NCBI GenBank assembly: GCA_964450355.1 | Contig: CAYVDH010000030.1 | Span: 1-24,902 of the forward strand | Direction: 5' to 3' | DNA length: 24,902 nt | From: CAYVDH01 sp964450355 | GTDB taxonomy: Bacteria; Bacteroidota; Bacteroidia; NS11-12g; UBA955 | Shown: one piece after another, positions 1-9,057 of the stretch | Position numbering within the stretch: position 1 is the first letter of the stretch | Layout: each line of letters begins with the position of its first letter | Made by a program: the position numbers and the translations under genes | Notes under the pieces: generated by a model | Seen by the model: the letters and a program-made list of their open reading frames with translations, nothing else | Told to the model about the DNA's origin: nothing | Database searches by the model: none

Positions 1-1
1 A

Positions 2-1744
2 GGATACAATGAAGATATATATATAAATTATTACAATGGGCATTCGTTATATAAAAACAAAAAATTAACTAATTTAACTTTGGGTGATGAACAAGGATAC
101 TTAAGTTCAATAATAACCAACAAATATTATATTTCAAACAAAAACAATGAGCTAATTTTTTATGATTTAAAAACCAATAAATATCTATTTAGCTCATTAT
201 TAAAATGTAATATGATTAGAAAAATGTTCGTTAAAAATGAGCAAGAAATCCTTATATGTACATCATCATCGCTTGAGAGTTATAATATAGAAACAAAACA
301 ATTAACTAGAAAGATGAACTCACAATCTGTTTATGGATATTGTTTTGACCCTGAAAACAATGTTGAATATGTAGGCACTTTTAATGGGTTGTTTCAAATT
401 GAAAACAATGAAACAAAAAACATTGACTTAGGTTGCGATGTCCATGTTTATGCTATTTCTTTAGATAAAAATAAAAACATTTGGATTGGTACAAATGATG
501 GAGTTTTTATACTTAATAAAGACAAAAAAATAACCAATCACTTATCCTATTTAAATGGATTAAAGGGAAATGAGATAAATAGAAGTGCTTTTGAATTTGA
601 CAACAACAATAATTTATGGGTGGGAACGAATGATGGATTAAACATCATATCGGCAAACATTAAAAAAACTGAATTCATTCCGGAATTAATAATAGAGTCT
701 ATCATTGTTAATCAAAAATTAAACTACAACAAAGCATTAAACTACAATGAAAATAATCTGACTTTTCAATTCGAGTTTAACTCCTTTATCAATGAAAGTT
801 TAAATGCTTATTCATACATCCTCAAAGGATACGACAAAGATTGGAGTAGTTTTAGCACTGTTGATTTTGCTCAGTATAAAAATTTAGAACCAGGAACATA
901 CACCATGATGGTAAGAGCAAAAAATGCAAATAATGACATTTCAAAAACCATAGAGTATCAATTTGAAATTCTTAGCCCTTGGTGGAAAAAGTGGTGGTTT
1001 TACACTATTTGTAGTATTTTAGGGATACTTTTTATTATAGGAATTATTAAATGGCAAATAAATAAACTTAATAAAAAACAACTGCAAAATCAGAGATTAG
1101 CAGAAAGTGAATTAAAAGCATTGAGATCACAAATTAACCCCCATTATTTGAGTAATTCCTTGCTTAGTTTACAAAATTTAATATTAACAGACAACAAAGA
1201 ACAGGCTTTTGAGGTAATAGGACAATATGGAAAGGTGATGAGAAATATTTTAAACAATTCCGAAAACCAATTCATCCCCCTTGAAACAGAAATAGAAAGT
1301 TTAAGACAATACATGGAATTAGAAGGAATGTTGAACTTTAAACATTATGACTTTACTATTGAAAATGCCATAGAAATTGACCTATTTTCAAAAATTCTAG
1401 TTCCTTCTATGCTGATACAACCATTTATAGAAAATGCTATATTACATGGATTATCTAAGAAAAATTCTGACCCTAAAATTTTAAAATTAAAATTTACATT
1501 CAACCAATCTTTAAATTGCGAAATACAAGATAATGGAGTAGGTAGAGATGCTAGTAAGAAACTTAATAAAAGTAAAAAATCTATGGGTATATCTAATGTT
1601 AATTCCCGTATGGATTTGTATGGTAAATTATTAAATATGCATGCTAAATTCGAAATCATAGATTTAAAAGATATAAACAATAATTCTTTAGGAACTAAAG
1701 TAGCATTAACTTTGCCGTATAAACTCAAATTTTCTGATGTTTAA
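2..1744 (+). CDS. LytS-type sensor histidine kinase with two-component propeller and Y_Y_Y domain (5' end cut by the window)
   Basis: The frame is open to the left edge, so this is the 3' part of a longer gene; a TTG at 80 is internal. Order seen: propeller blades (WIGTNDGVF near 480-510, LWVGTNDGL near 615-640), a Y_Y_Y domain (YILKGYDKDW, then NLEPGTYTM, about 805-960), one membrane helix after WWKKWWFY (about 975-1045), a short linker helix, a LytS/YehU-type His_kinase domain with NPHYLSNSL (His codon 1142-1144), then a HATPase domain with PFIENAILHGL, DNGVGR and GISNVNSRM. Known family role: a periplasmic propeller senses a ligand and the cytoplasmic domain phosphorylates a LytTR partner. 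The gene overlaps the regulator by 8 bp, which supports co-translation. The H-box deviates from the usual NPHFLFN (Phe to Tyr and Phe to Ser), but the His is kept. The ligand is unknown. Confidence 0.93.
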   Translation, partial: GYNEDIYINYYNGHSLYKNKKLTNLTLGDEQGYLSSIITNKYYISNKNNELIFYDLKTNKYLFSSLLKCNMIRKMFVKNEQEILICTSSSLESYNIETKQLTRKMNSQSVYGYCFDPENNVEYVGTFNGLFQIENNETKNIDLGCDVHVYAISLDKNKNIWIGTNDGVFILNKDKKITNHLSYLNGLKGNEINRSAFEFDNNNNLWVGTNDGLNIISANIKKTEFIPELIIESIIVNQKLNYNKALNYNENNLTFQFEFNSFINESLNAYSYILKGYDKDWSSFSTVDFAQYKNLEPGTYTMMVRAKNANNDISKTIEYQFEILSPWWKKWWFYTICSILGILFIIGIIKWQINKLNKKQLQNQRLAESELKALRSQINPHYLSNSLLSLQNLILTDNKEQAFEVIGQYGKVMRNILNNSENQFIPLETEIESLRQYMELEGMLNFKHYDFTIENAIEIDLFSKILVPSMLIQPFIENAILHGLSKKNSDPKILKLKFTFNQSLNCEIQDNGVGRDASKKLNKSKKSMGISNVNSRMDLYGKLLNMHAKFEIIDLKDINNNSLGTKVALTLPYKLKFSDV

Positions 1745-2474
1745 GTTAAAATCAATCATAATAGATGATAGCCCACTTGCTGTTGAGAGCATAAAAAACA
1801 TGGTTGAATTATTTTTTTCTGATGAGATAGAAATTATTCAAACCTTTAATCAAGGAACAGAAGCGTTAATGCAAATTCATCTATTACAACCTGATGTTGT
1901 ATTTTTAGATGTTGAAATGCCTGGCATGAATGGCTTTGAAATTAAAAACTTGATTTCCCCTTCATTAAACATTAAAATAGTGATTATCTCAGGTAAAGAG
2001 ACTTATGCGTTAAAAGCCATTAAAAACACTGTTTTTGATTTTTTAGTAAAACCCATTGTTTTGTCTGATTTTAGAGACTGTATAAATAAATTAAAAATCA
2101 CCATTGAAAAAGAACTATTTGTTAAAAGTCAGATTGATAATAATGTTTTAGTCATCAATAGACAAGACAAAACAATATTTGTATCTATGGAAACCATTAC
2201 ACACATAGAAGCCTCTGGACCATATACAAACATCTATTTTGATGGTAAAAAAATAAGTTCAAGTAAAAATTTTAAACACTATGAAACCATATTAGATCCT
2301 AATATATTTTACAAAGTTCATCGCAGTTGCCTCATCAATTTAAATAAAATTAAAGAAATTCAAAAATACGAAGGAGATGGCGCTGTTGTTTTGTCTGATG
2401 GTACTAAGATAGAACTTTCTAAACCTAAAAAAGATGAGTTATTAAAAACCATTTTGAAAAATAATAAAAATTAA
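1737..2474 (+). CDS. LytTR-family response regulator
   Basis: A 245-residue protein with a receiver domain (about 1-120) and a LytTR DNA-binding domain (about 140-240). Receiver residues visible: acidic pair D10/D11, phosphoacceptor D58 in FLDVEMPGMNG, and conserved K105 in the FLVKP motif. The LytTR part has the typical pattern IEASGPYTNIYF followed by FYKVHRSCLINLNKI. The ATG lies inside the last codons of the kinase, which marks the two as a cognate pair. It probably acts as a transcription factor on direct-repeat promoters; its targets cannot be told from the window. Length is normal for the family. The start is well supported by the receiver beginning within a few residues. Confidence 0.95.
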   Translation: MFKLKSIIIDDSPLAVESIKNMVELFFSDEIEIIQTFNQGTEALMQIHLLQPDVVFLDVEMPGMNGFEIKNLISPSLNIKIVIISGKETYALKAIKNTVFDFLVKPIVLSDFRDCINKLKITIEKELFVKSQIDNNVLVINRQDKTIFVSMETITHIEASGPYTNIYFDGKKISSSKNFKHYETILDPNIFYKVHRSCLINLNKIKEIQKYEGDGAVVLSDGTKIELSKPKKDELLKTILKNNKN

Positions 2475-2543
2475 CTTATTGTTTAAATTTATTTATTGAT
2501 ATAGACATATCATAAATGCTTATATCTTTATAAACAAGCTTGC

Positions 2544-2574
2544 TTGTATTTGCTGTTTATTCCTACTAAATTTG
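2544..2574 (+). promoter_or_regulatory. Bacteroidota-type promoter upstream of the MBL-rhodanese gene
   Basis: A perfect -7 box TAAATTTG lies at 2567-2574. A TTG at 2544-2546 with a 20-bp spacer fits the -33 element. The start codon at 2590 is 15 bp past the box, so the leader would be only about 8-10 nt. This separates the kinase/regulator pair from the next operon. Judged by motif match only. Confidence 0.6.
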
Positions 2575-2589
2575 CCATGTATTTAATAT

Positions 2590-3999
2590 ATGAAAATCGA
2601 ACAAATATACACTGGTTGCCTAGCTCAAGGAGCCTATTTTATTTCATCTAATGGTGAAGCTGTTGTAATTGACCCATTAAGAGAGCCTGAACCATATATA
2701 GAAAAAGCAAAACAAGACAATGTCACTATAAAATACATTTTTGAAACTCATTTTCATGCAGATTTTGTCAGTGGACATCTTGAATTAGCTAATAAAACTG
2801 GTGCTACCATTGTGTTTGGACCAAATGCCAATCCTAGTTACCCATGTAAAATTGCCGAAGACAACGAATTGATTCAAGTTGGAAACATTTCTTTCAAAGT
2901 GCTTCATACGCCTGGTCATACATTGGAAAGTACATGCTTTTTATTGATAGATGAAAACCAACAAGAACACAGTATTTACACAGGCGATACTTTGTTTATT
3001 GGTGATGTTGGAAGACCTGATTTAGCTCAGAAAAAAGGAGAATTAACAAGCAATGATTTAGCATCAATGCTGTATGATTCTTTGCGAAATAAAATCATGA
3101 ATTTGTCTGATACATTGATTGTTTATCCTGCTCATGGTGCAGGTAGCGCATGTGGTAAAAACATGAGCAAAGAAACCTTTGATACCTTAGGCAACCAAAA
3201 GAAAGCAAATTATGCCCTTAGAGCAGATATGAGCAAAGAAGATTTTATCAACGAAGTATTGGATGGAATATCAGCACCTCCTCTTTATTTTTCTGAAAAT
3301 GTGAGATTAAATAAACAGGGATACACTTCCATAGACGAAGTTAGAACTAAAGGCAGCAAAGAACTAACCCCCGATGAATTTGAAATTATAGCGAATGAAA
3401 CCAATGCTTTGGTATTGGATACCAGAAAACCTGAAGAATTTGTAAAAAATCACATTCCAAATAGCATATCCATTGGAATTGATGGTGGATTTGCTCCTTG
3501 GGTTGGCGCTTTAATCTCTGACATCAATCAACCCATTTTAATTGTAGCAGATACAGGCAGAGAAAATGAAGTGATAACTCGTCTTTCACGTGTAGGTTAT
3601 GACAATTCTATTGGGTATTTAAAAGGTGGTTTTAATGCATGGAAAACTGCAAATAAAGAAACAAGTACTATTAACTCCATTGATAGCAAGACTTTTGAAA
3701 CAATGTATCCAAATGAAAATCACGAAGTGCTAGATGTTAGAAAATTTGGTGAATACAATTCAGAACATTTAGAATTTGCTCAAAACATGCCTCTGGATGA
3801 CATCAATAAAAACATGTGTACTTTGAATCAAAATAAATCCTATTACATTCATTGTGCAGGTGGCTATAGAAGTGTTATATTTGCATCCATTTTAAAAGCT
3901 AGAGGATTCAACCACTTAATTAATATCGAAGGTGGTTACTCAGCTCTTAAAAACACAAATTTTAATAAGATAAGTAACGCATGCACAAAATCTGCTTAA
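2590..3999 (+). CDS. MBL-fold persulfide-dioxygenase-like protein with two rhodanese domains (CstB-like architecture)
   Basis: A 469-residue cytoplasmic protein. Residues 1-250 form a metallo-beta-lactamase fold of the ETHE1/persulfide dioxygenase group: THFHADF (H54, H56, D58), TPGH (H110), TGDTLF (D133) and YPAHGAGSACG (H182). By analogy with ETHE1 the iron ligands would be H54, H110 and D133. The usual HxHxDH ends in Phe here (F59), a position that does not bind iron in ETHE1. Rhodanese 1 (about 262-355) has VLDTRKPEEF but Asp (D321) at the catalytic Cys position, so it looks inactive. Rhodanese 2 (about 365-457) keeps the active-site loop HCAGGYRS with C422. Inferred role: oxidation of persulfides and transfer of sulfane sulfur. 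The 3' end overlaps the next gene by 19 bp. Confidence 0.9.
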   Translation: MKIEQIYTGCLAQGAYFISSNGEAVVIDPLREPEPYIEKAKQDNVTIKYIFETHFHADFVSGHLELANKTGATIVFGPNANPSYPCKIAEDNELIQVGNISFKVLHTPGHTLESTCFLLIDENQQEHSIYTGDTLFIGDVGRPDLAQKKGELTSNDLASMLYDSLRNKIMNLSDTLIVYPAHGAGSACGKNMSKETFDTLGNQKKANYALRADMSKEDFINEVLDGISAPPLYFSENVRLNKQGYTSIDEVRTKGSKELTPDEFEIIANETNALVLDTRKPEEFVKNHIPNSISIGIDGGFAPWVGALISDINQPILIVADTGRENEVITRLSRVGYDNSIGYLKGGFNAWKTANKETSTINSIDSKTFETMYPNENHEVLDVRKFGEYNSEHLEFAQNMPLDDINKNMCTLNQNKSYYIHCAGGYRSVIFASILKARGFNHLINIEGGYSALKNTNFNKISNACTKSA

Positions 4000-4910
4000 T
4001 AATTAGTTTCCTTTTTTTATATTCTGGTTTAAATGCCCAAAATATAGTTGGTAAAGGAAATACATTGCCACTTGTTGGATACTGGTCGGTAGGAACTACA
4101 AAAAATGTAAAGAGTGTAAATACTACTACCCAAGTAAAAGGCAGTAAAACAACCATTGCAAATAGAAAAACAGAAAGTACCTGGAAAGTAGTTGATTCAA
4201 CGGATAAAAGTTATGTCATTCACTACACCATGAATTCTTTTTCAAGTGATCAAACTTCCGACTCATTTCTTATGGCTTTTGCTCAAGTTTTCAAGGGTAT
4301 TACAATGAAATATTGCACCAATGAAGTTGGAATTTTTGATTCAATCATCAACATCAAAGAAATTTCAACCTTGTGTAATAATGGTCTAGATAATGCCATT
4401 AAAAGCATGAAATGGCCTGATAACAATTACACCAAAGAAGTTAAATCAAAACTTAAGGAAATGTTAGGAGACCTTTTTACATTCAAAGCTTCTCTAGAAG
4501 AAGAATTACACGTTATCCATTATTTTTATGGATTAGAATATCAATTAAGTAAATTATATACTTATGATTATGAACTTCCTAGCTTGATTGGTGGTGAAAA
4601 TTATCCGTCAAAATTAAAAATGAAAATGTCTTCATTAACTCCTGCAGCTGACAAAGTAAAACTGACAGGTACTATTATTCCTAATCCTGAAACATATCAC
4701 AACATCGCTTTTAAAAACTTAAGCAATTATTGTGAATATTACGGTTTACCTAAACCCAAAAAAACAGACATAGCGATGTATTCATCAACTCATAAAATTG
4801 AATCCACTTATTCTATGACCGAAGCATGGCCTATGGTGTGTACTTATATAAAAATAAATACCTCTGACAAATCCAAAACTACTGAAACTTTAACTATTTC
4901 TTTCAATTAA
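3981..4910 (+). CDS. Exported protein of unknown function
   Basis: A 309-residue protein with a clear signal peptide: MHK, a hydrophobic core, then NAQ at about residue 20. No lipobox, transmembrane helix or sorting domain was seen after it. The mature part is soluble-looking, lysine- and threonine-rich, and I recognise no domain. It begins inside the 3' end of the MBL-rhodanese gene (19-bp overlap) and ends 3 bp before the ferredoxin, so the three are probably one transcript. A periplasmic role tied to sulfur metabolism would only be guilt by association. Confidence 0.85.
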   Translation: MHKICLIISFLFLYSGLNAQNIVGKGNTLPLVGYWSVGTTKNVKSVNTTTQVKGSKTTIANRKTESTWKVVDSTDKSYVIHYTMNSFSSDQTSDSFLMAFAQVFKGITMKYCTNEVGIFDSIINIKEISTLCNNGLDNAIKSMKWPDNNYTKEVKSKLKEMLGDLFTFKASLEEELHVIHYFYGLEYQLSKLYTYDYELPSLIGGENYPSKLKMKMSSLTPAADKVKLTGTIIPNPETYHNIAFKNLSNYCEYYGLPKPKKTDIAMYSSTHKIESTYSMTEAWPMVCTYIKINTSDKSKTTETLTISFN

Positions 4911-4913
4911 TTT

Positions 4914-5243
4914 ATGCCAAAAATCACTTTTCTCTTCGAAGAAAAAAATAAACAAGCAATTACAGTTGACATTAAAAAAGGTGAAATGATACTGGATGTA
5001 GCCTTAGATAGTGATGTAGATTTACACCACAATTGTGGTGCTGTGTGCGCTTGTAGCACTTGTCATATATACGTTGAACAAGGCTCAGAATCTCTCTCTG
5101 AAATCTCCGATAAGGAAGAAGATTTTGTGGACAGAGCTAGAAACCCAAAACACAATTCTAGATTAGCATGTCAGTGTATTTTGTTAAATGATAAAGACAT
5201 CACCGTGACAATTCCTGATCAAAGTGGTATCATAGGCCACTAA
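4914..5243 (+). CDS. fdx: [2Fe-2S] ferredoxin, adrenodoxin/Isc type
   Basis: A 109-residue protein with the vertebrate-type 2Fe-2S pattern C-x5-C-x2-C-xn-C: C41, C47, C50 and C86 bind the cluster, in NCGAVCACSTCH and RLACQC. The start MPKITFLFEE is typical of Bacteroidota ferredoxins and the length is normal. It transfers electrons in the cytoplasm, often to iron-sulfur assembly or oxygenases. Here it ends an operon with a persulfide dioxygenase-like enzyme, so service to sulfur or Fe-S metabolism is a reasonable inference. Two extra cysteines (C45, C88) lie next to the ligands and are common in this group. Confidence 0.93.
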   Translation: MPKITFLFEEKNKQAITVDIKKGEMILDVALDSDVDLHHNCGAVCACSTCHIYVEQGSESLSEISDKEEDFVDRARNPKHNSRLACQCILLNDKDITVTIPDQSGIIGH

Positions 5244-5244
5244 A

Positions 5245-5262
5245 AAACTATTCCAATAGTTT
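5245..5262. terminator. Hairpin shared by convergent genes (candidate bidirectional terminator)
   Basis: AAACTATT and AATAGTTT are perfect inverted copies around CC, giving a 7-bp stem with a 4-nt loop. On the + strand ACCTTTTT follows; on the - strand TTTTTTA follows directly. It sits between the ferredoxin stop (5243) and the DCC gene, whose stop codon it overlaps. The stem is AT-rich and therefore weak. Confidence 0.5.
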
Positions 5263-5637
5263 ACCTTTTTCTTCAGAACTAGGAATTCGACAAGTCTCCC
5301 TTTTACCAAACCATTTGTATCTGTTTTTAGCGATGATATCGTACAAAAAATCTCTGATAAAATTGGGGATAAGATAACCCAAATAGGCGATGTTCCAAAA
5401 CCCTCCAATGTCAGTTAAAAGCCTAATTACAGCCTTAGATTTAATGTAAATATTTTCGTGTTGATAATACACTATAGAATCCGTGTTTTCTAATTGGATT
5501 AAATCTAATTTTTCCTTTGCAGTTTTGCCTTGTAAAGATGCAAATTTTAAACTATTTTTATTGTCAATTTTCATAAGAAAATCAACTGATTGATTGCAAA
5601 AACTACAAATGCCATCAAAAAAAACTATTTTATCCAT
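5248..5637 (-). CDS. DCC-family thiol-disulfide oxidoreductase (DUF393/YuxK-like)
   Basis: A 129-residue protein that starts with the family signature: FFDGICSFCNQSVDF holds the D8-G-x-C11-x-x-C14 motif that gives the DCC family its name. The rest matches the usual layout: a hydrophobic middle with FASLQG, a segment on IKSKAVIRLL, and a C-terminal YxxxAKNRYKWFGKR. Members are thought to be thioredoxin-like, with the CxxC as a redox pair; few substrates are known. It is last in the - strand run, 11 bp after the BNR protein, and converges on the ferredoxin at a shared hairpin. Confidence 0.9.
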   Translation of the reverse strand: MDKIVFFDGICSFCNQSVDFLMKIDNKNSLKFASLQGKTAKEKLDLIQLENTDSIVYYQHENIYIKSKAVIRLLTDIGGFWNIAYLGYLIPNFIRDFLYDIIAKNRYKWFGKRETCRIPSSEEKGKLLE

Positions 5638-5648
5638 TCATCAATTAT

Positions 5649-8537
5649 TTATTGATGTTCAATGATCATTTTTTTATAATATAACATTGAATTTACTTCT
5701 ACAACCAATAAGTATATTCCAGACTTATATTCTTTGGTATTGAGCTGAATATTTGGTTGACTAAAATTGCCATTACTGATTAATTTTCCAGTGTAATCGT
5801 ATAAATAAAAAGCATTGACTAATGAACAATTTTCACAATGAATGACAAAAAAATCATTACTCGGATTTGGTAAAACATCAAATGCATTTAACTCAACATT
5901 TTGTGTTGACATGGTGTTTTTAACATTAAATTTCCAATCATCATACACCATTGCAGGCAATTGTTTGTTGTTATTATCTATAAAAAATCCTTTGTTATAA
6001 ATTACCTTTATAGTTGCGCCATGGTCGAATACTATTCCATGATTAATGACTACAGAATTGTTATTGACAATTACTTGAGGGGAATCAACATTGATGGTTC
6101 TTTTTAAAATTCCATTTTCAAATATTTGTAACTCTCCACTGCCTTTTGTAATTGGATTATTAAACTCTATTTCTAAGGCTGTATTTCTTGGATTCTCTAT
6201 TGAATTATGAGTTGGCTTAAGTGATGTAATTTGTGTCAAATTTAAATCAAGAGAGGCCTGCCAAACTCCTCTACCATATGTTGCAACAACTAATTGTTGA
6301 TTGGTTTTGTTTATTTCAACATCTGTGACTACTACATTTGGCAAATTATTGTTTACATTCAACCATTCAGTCATCGTTGAATCCATATAAAATACCCCTA
6401 AATCAGTTCCAATGTACAACTTTAAATTCTTGCTGCTATCAAGAGCAATGCAATTGATACTAATGTTTGGCAAGTTATAACTGATGTTTTGAATTTGATT
6501 GTTTTGATATACAAATACCTTACTTCCTGCAGTATAAGATGAATTAGTGTAATAAATAATATTTGGGTCGGTAGGATGAACTTTGATGTTAGTAATTGGG
6601 ACAGAGGAATTGACTATCTTATTCCAACTAGCACCACCATTATTTGTTTTAAAGATTGAATAATAATCGCCACAGTAAATGATGTTACTATTGCCTTTTG
6701 CTACAGCTATATTTCTCAATAAATTTGGGTTAGTTACACTGTCTAATATGGCCTCCCAATTGTAACCATAATCTGTAGATTTATACAATTGTTTATACCC
6801 TGCATATAGGGTGCCTGAATTGTTGGGGTCAATAATAAATGGTGTTACCCATGCTCCTTTACCTCCTTCATGTATGTTGTCCGAAATAGTTTCAGATCCA
6901 AAGGATTGAAAAGCATTGTCATTGCGATACAAAACACCATAAGCATAGGATGAATACATGGTACTTGGGTTGTCATAATCTATGGCGCATTCCATACCAT
7001 CTCCTCCAGTGGCTTCTTGCCAATTTCCATTGTTGTATAATCTTGCTCCATTGTCTTGTGTACCTCCTATAATGAGGTTAGTATCAGATTCAGAAATAGC
7101 AATTCTATAAAATTGAGTAATTGCCATGTTACTTGTTAGGTCTGTCCATGAACTTCCTTCGTCACCTGAATAATAAATACCGCCATCATTGCATTCGAAA
7201 ATTATAGAGGGGTCTAGTGGATGTGTAGCAAAATAATGTTTATCTGCATGAACTACATTAACACCATTTGGATTAAAACCGCTGTAACTTGTCCAAAAAT
7301 TATTTAATTCCCAACTTGATCCACCATCAATAGATTTCCATGTATTAACACCTCCCAAAAACACTGTGTTTTCATCGGAAGGTGAAATGATGTATGATAA
7401 ATCATACCAACCTTGTCCTTTGTCACCACTACCATCATATTTATTTGATAATAAATTCAGTTGATCAAATTTCAAAGTAAAATTATCTCCACTATCCAAC
7501 GACTCAAATATACCCTTAAGTCCAGCTCCAACCTTATTAGCTACCAATAAATGAATTTTATTAGGATTAGCTTTAGTTGTTCCAATTTTTATTCTTACAC
7601 CATCAGTAAAATTAATAGATTCATTAAATGTAAGTCCATTATTTAAGGACCTATACATTTTTACATTGCCATTTAAATCAAAAGTTGTAGCATATACCAC
7701 ATTTTCATTGTTGGGTTTAAAAGCTATATCCATAAAAAACCCTGAAGCAACTTTGCTCCAAGTAACTCCAGCATTTGCAGTTCTATATACTCCATCAGAA
7801 GTTGCACACAATAAAATCCAAGGTTTTTTAGGATGCATGATCAATGTTCTAATAAGCAATGCTTGCGAAATGGTCCAATTTAATCCTGTAACATTCCAAG
7901 TCGTTCCACCATCAACCGATTTTAAAATACCAACGCTTTTAGTATCTCCTCTAGGACCACCTGTTAATCCCGATAAGCTTCCTCTATCCCCATCACCAGT
8001 TGCTATATACATGGTATCTGGCATGGTAGGATGTACAACTATACTGCTAACACCTAACACTGGGTTTTGATCAGAATTTGTAACCCAAGTGGTTCCAAAA
8101 TCAGTAGTTTTCCAAATTCCTCCTCCTGGAGTACCCACCCAAAAAGTTGTCCCATTAGTTGGATGAAAAGCCATGCAATTAATTCTACCTAATCCATAAT
8201 AACCACTAGGGGTTGTAAAGGGTCCTTTGCTTACCCAATCAAGATTGATGCTTCTTTTAGAATTTGTTTTAAAAAACTTATTCCATTCTGCATTTAAATG
8301 ATTTGCTGGCGGAAATTCTCCTGACTTTCCTACCCTTGATTCCCAATACCATTCCCAACGTTTAAATACATTGTAACCAGCTCCACCAGGATTGTTTTTA
8401 TCCTTCCAATGTTCTTTAAATTGATTTTGTATTTCAAAAAAATTCAATGCTTTTCCACTGTCTTTGAGCCAAGGTTGTGAAAATGCTAAATTAAAAAATA
8501 CTGTAAAAAAAATAAAAAATAGTACTTTGTATTTCAT
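5649..8537 (-). CDS. Secreted BNR/sortilin-like beta-propeller protein with Big_5 domain and T9SS type A sorting signal
   Basis: A 962-residue extracellular protein. A signal peptide covers residues 1-20 (ends AFSQ). An N-terminal region holds FKRWEWYWESRV, typical of this Bacteroidota family. From about 100 to 770 at least nine Asp-box/BNR-type repeats are readable, for example KTTDFGTTW, KSVDGGTTW, KSIDGGSSW, YSGDEGSSW and KSTDYGYNW, implying one or two propellers. Residues about 775-875 look like a Big_5 (SbsA) Ig-like domain. The C-terminus (about 885-962) is a T9SS type A sorting domain: LPNPSNDFF, LYDYTGKLI and YKSGIYLLVV. It would be exported by Sec and moved across the outer membrane by type IX secretion. 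Substrate unknown; glycan binding or hydrolysis is possible, but no catalytic residues were identified. Confidence 0.93.
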   Translation of the reverse strand: MKYKVLFFIFFTVFFNLAFSQPWLKDSGKALNFFEIQNQFKEHWKDKNNPGGAGYNVFKRWEWYWESRVGKSGEFPPANHLNAEWNKFFKTNSKRSINLDWVSKGPFTTPSGYYGLGRINCMAFHPTNGTTFWVGTPGGGIWKTTDFGTTWVTNSDQNPVLGVSSIVVHPTMPDTMYIATGDGDRGSLSGLTGGPRGDTKSVGILKSVDGGTTWNVTGLNWTISQALLIRTLIMHPKKPWILLCATSDGVYRTANAGVTWSKVASGFFMDIAFKPNNENVVYATTFDLNGNVKMYRSLNNGLTFNESINFTDGVRIKIGTTKANPNKIHLLVANKVGAGLKGIFESLDSGDNFTLKFDQLNLLSNKYDGSGDKGQGWYDLSYIISPSDENTVFLGGVNTWKSIDGGSSWELNNFWTSYSGFNPNGVNVVHADKHYFATHPLDPSIIFECNDGGIYYSGDEGSSWTDLTSNMAITQFYRIAISESDTNLIIGGTQDNGARLYNNGNWQEATGGDGMECAIDYDNPSTMYSSYAYGVLYRNDNAFQSFGSETISDNIHEGGKGAWVTPFIIDPNNSGTLYAGYKQLYKSTDYGYNWEAILDSVTNPNLLRNIAVAKGNSNIIYCGDYYSIFKTNNGGASWNKIVNSSVPITNIKVHPTDPNIIYYTNSSYTAGSKVFVYQNNQIQNISYNLPNISINCIALDSSKNLKLYIGTDLGVFYMDSTMTEWLNVNNNLPNVVVTDVEINKTNQQLVVATYGRGVWQASLDLNLTQITSLKPTHNSIENPRNTALEIEFNNPITKGSGELQIFENGILKRTINVDSPQVIVNNNSVVINHGIVFDHGATIKVIYNKGFFIDNNNKQLPAMVYDDWKFNVKNTMSTQNVELNAFDVLPNPSNDFFVIHCENCSLVNAFYLYDYTGKLISNGNFSQPNIQLNTKEYKSGIYLLVVEVNSMLYYKKMIIEHQ

Positions 8538-8540
8538 CTG

Positions 8541-9014
8541 TTAAGGCATATTAACTGTAGGTAATAGAATAAAGTTTGATAAACTTAAATACTTTTTTTT
8601 CTTTTTAGAAAAATAACTTAAAATGAGTTCATCCGAACAATTGATTGGTTTGGGAACTCGTATGTATGTTCCATCGGTAGGTGGATCATTGTTAAAATTG
8701 ATATTAACAACAAATACCATCTGTTTCTTCTTTTTTATAACCAAATCTTTCACCGAAGTATTAGGTGGCGCAACCATCATTACATTGCTTGCTTTATCTT
8801 GTGACCATGCTGAATCTAGTTTCTTTAGTGAATTTTTTTTCACCGTTACATAAATTTTGTAATACACGGATGAACCACCACCATATACACCTGAATGTGA
8901 AACTAATTTAGTCACTGAATCAACTTTAAAATCCTTAGCTTTTGTTTTGCAATTTTGTGCTTCAATTTGGCTGTTAATCAACAAAAATAATAAAATGAAT
9001 AATCTATAAATCAT
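8541..9014 (-). CDS. Small exported protein of unknown function
   Basis: A 157-residue protein with a signal peptide (MIYRLFILLFLLINSQIEAQ, cut before NCK). The mature part has beta-strand-like alternation, one Cys just after the cleavage site and a second near residue 127 (PINCSDE), which could form a disulfide. A lysine-rich stretch lies near residues 137-141. No domain recognised. It precedes the large BNR/T9SS protein by 3 bp, so the two are probably co-translated. The Cys at mature position 2 is not in a lipobox. Confidence 0.8.
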   Translation of the reverse strand: MIYRLFILLFLLINSQIEAQNCKTKAKDFKVDSVTKLVSHSGVYGGGSSVYYKIYVTVKKNSLKKLDSAWSQDKASNVMMVAPPNTSVKDLVIKKKKQMVFVVNINFNNDPPTDGTYIRVPKPINCSDELILSYFSKKKKKYLSLSNFILLPTVNMP

Positions 9015-9057
9015 GAACCAAAAATAAATAAATTAAATTAATTTTCTAACTTAATCT

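Noticed and set aside
80..82. TTG as the start of the sensor kinase
   Set aside because: The same frame is open to base 2 and the protein is in mid-propeller at this point, so the gene continues to the left of the window.
1345..1728. Antisense frame of 127 codons under the kinase
   Set aside because: It overlaps the HATPase domain on the other strand; composition is typical of a complementary-strand shadow.
7666..8070. Open frame of 134 codons on the + strand
   Set aside because: It lies antisense inside the BNR/T9SS gene, whose reading frame is clearly the real one; no domain or start context supports it.
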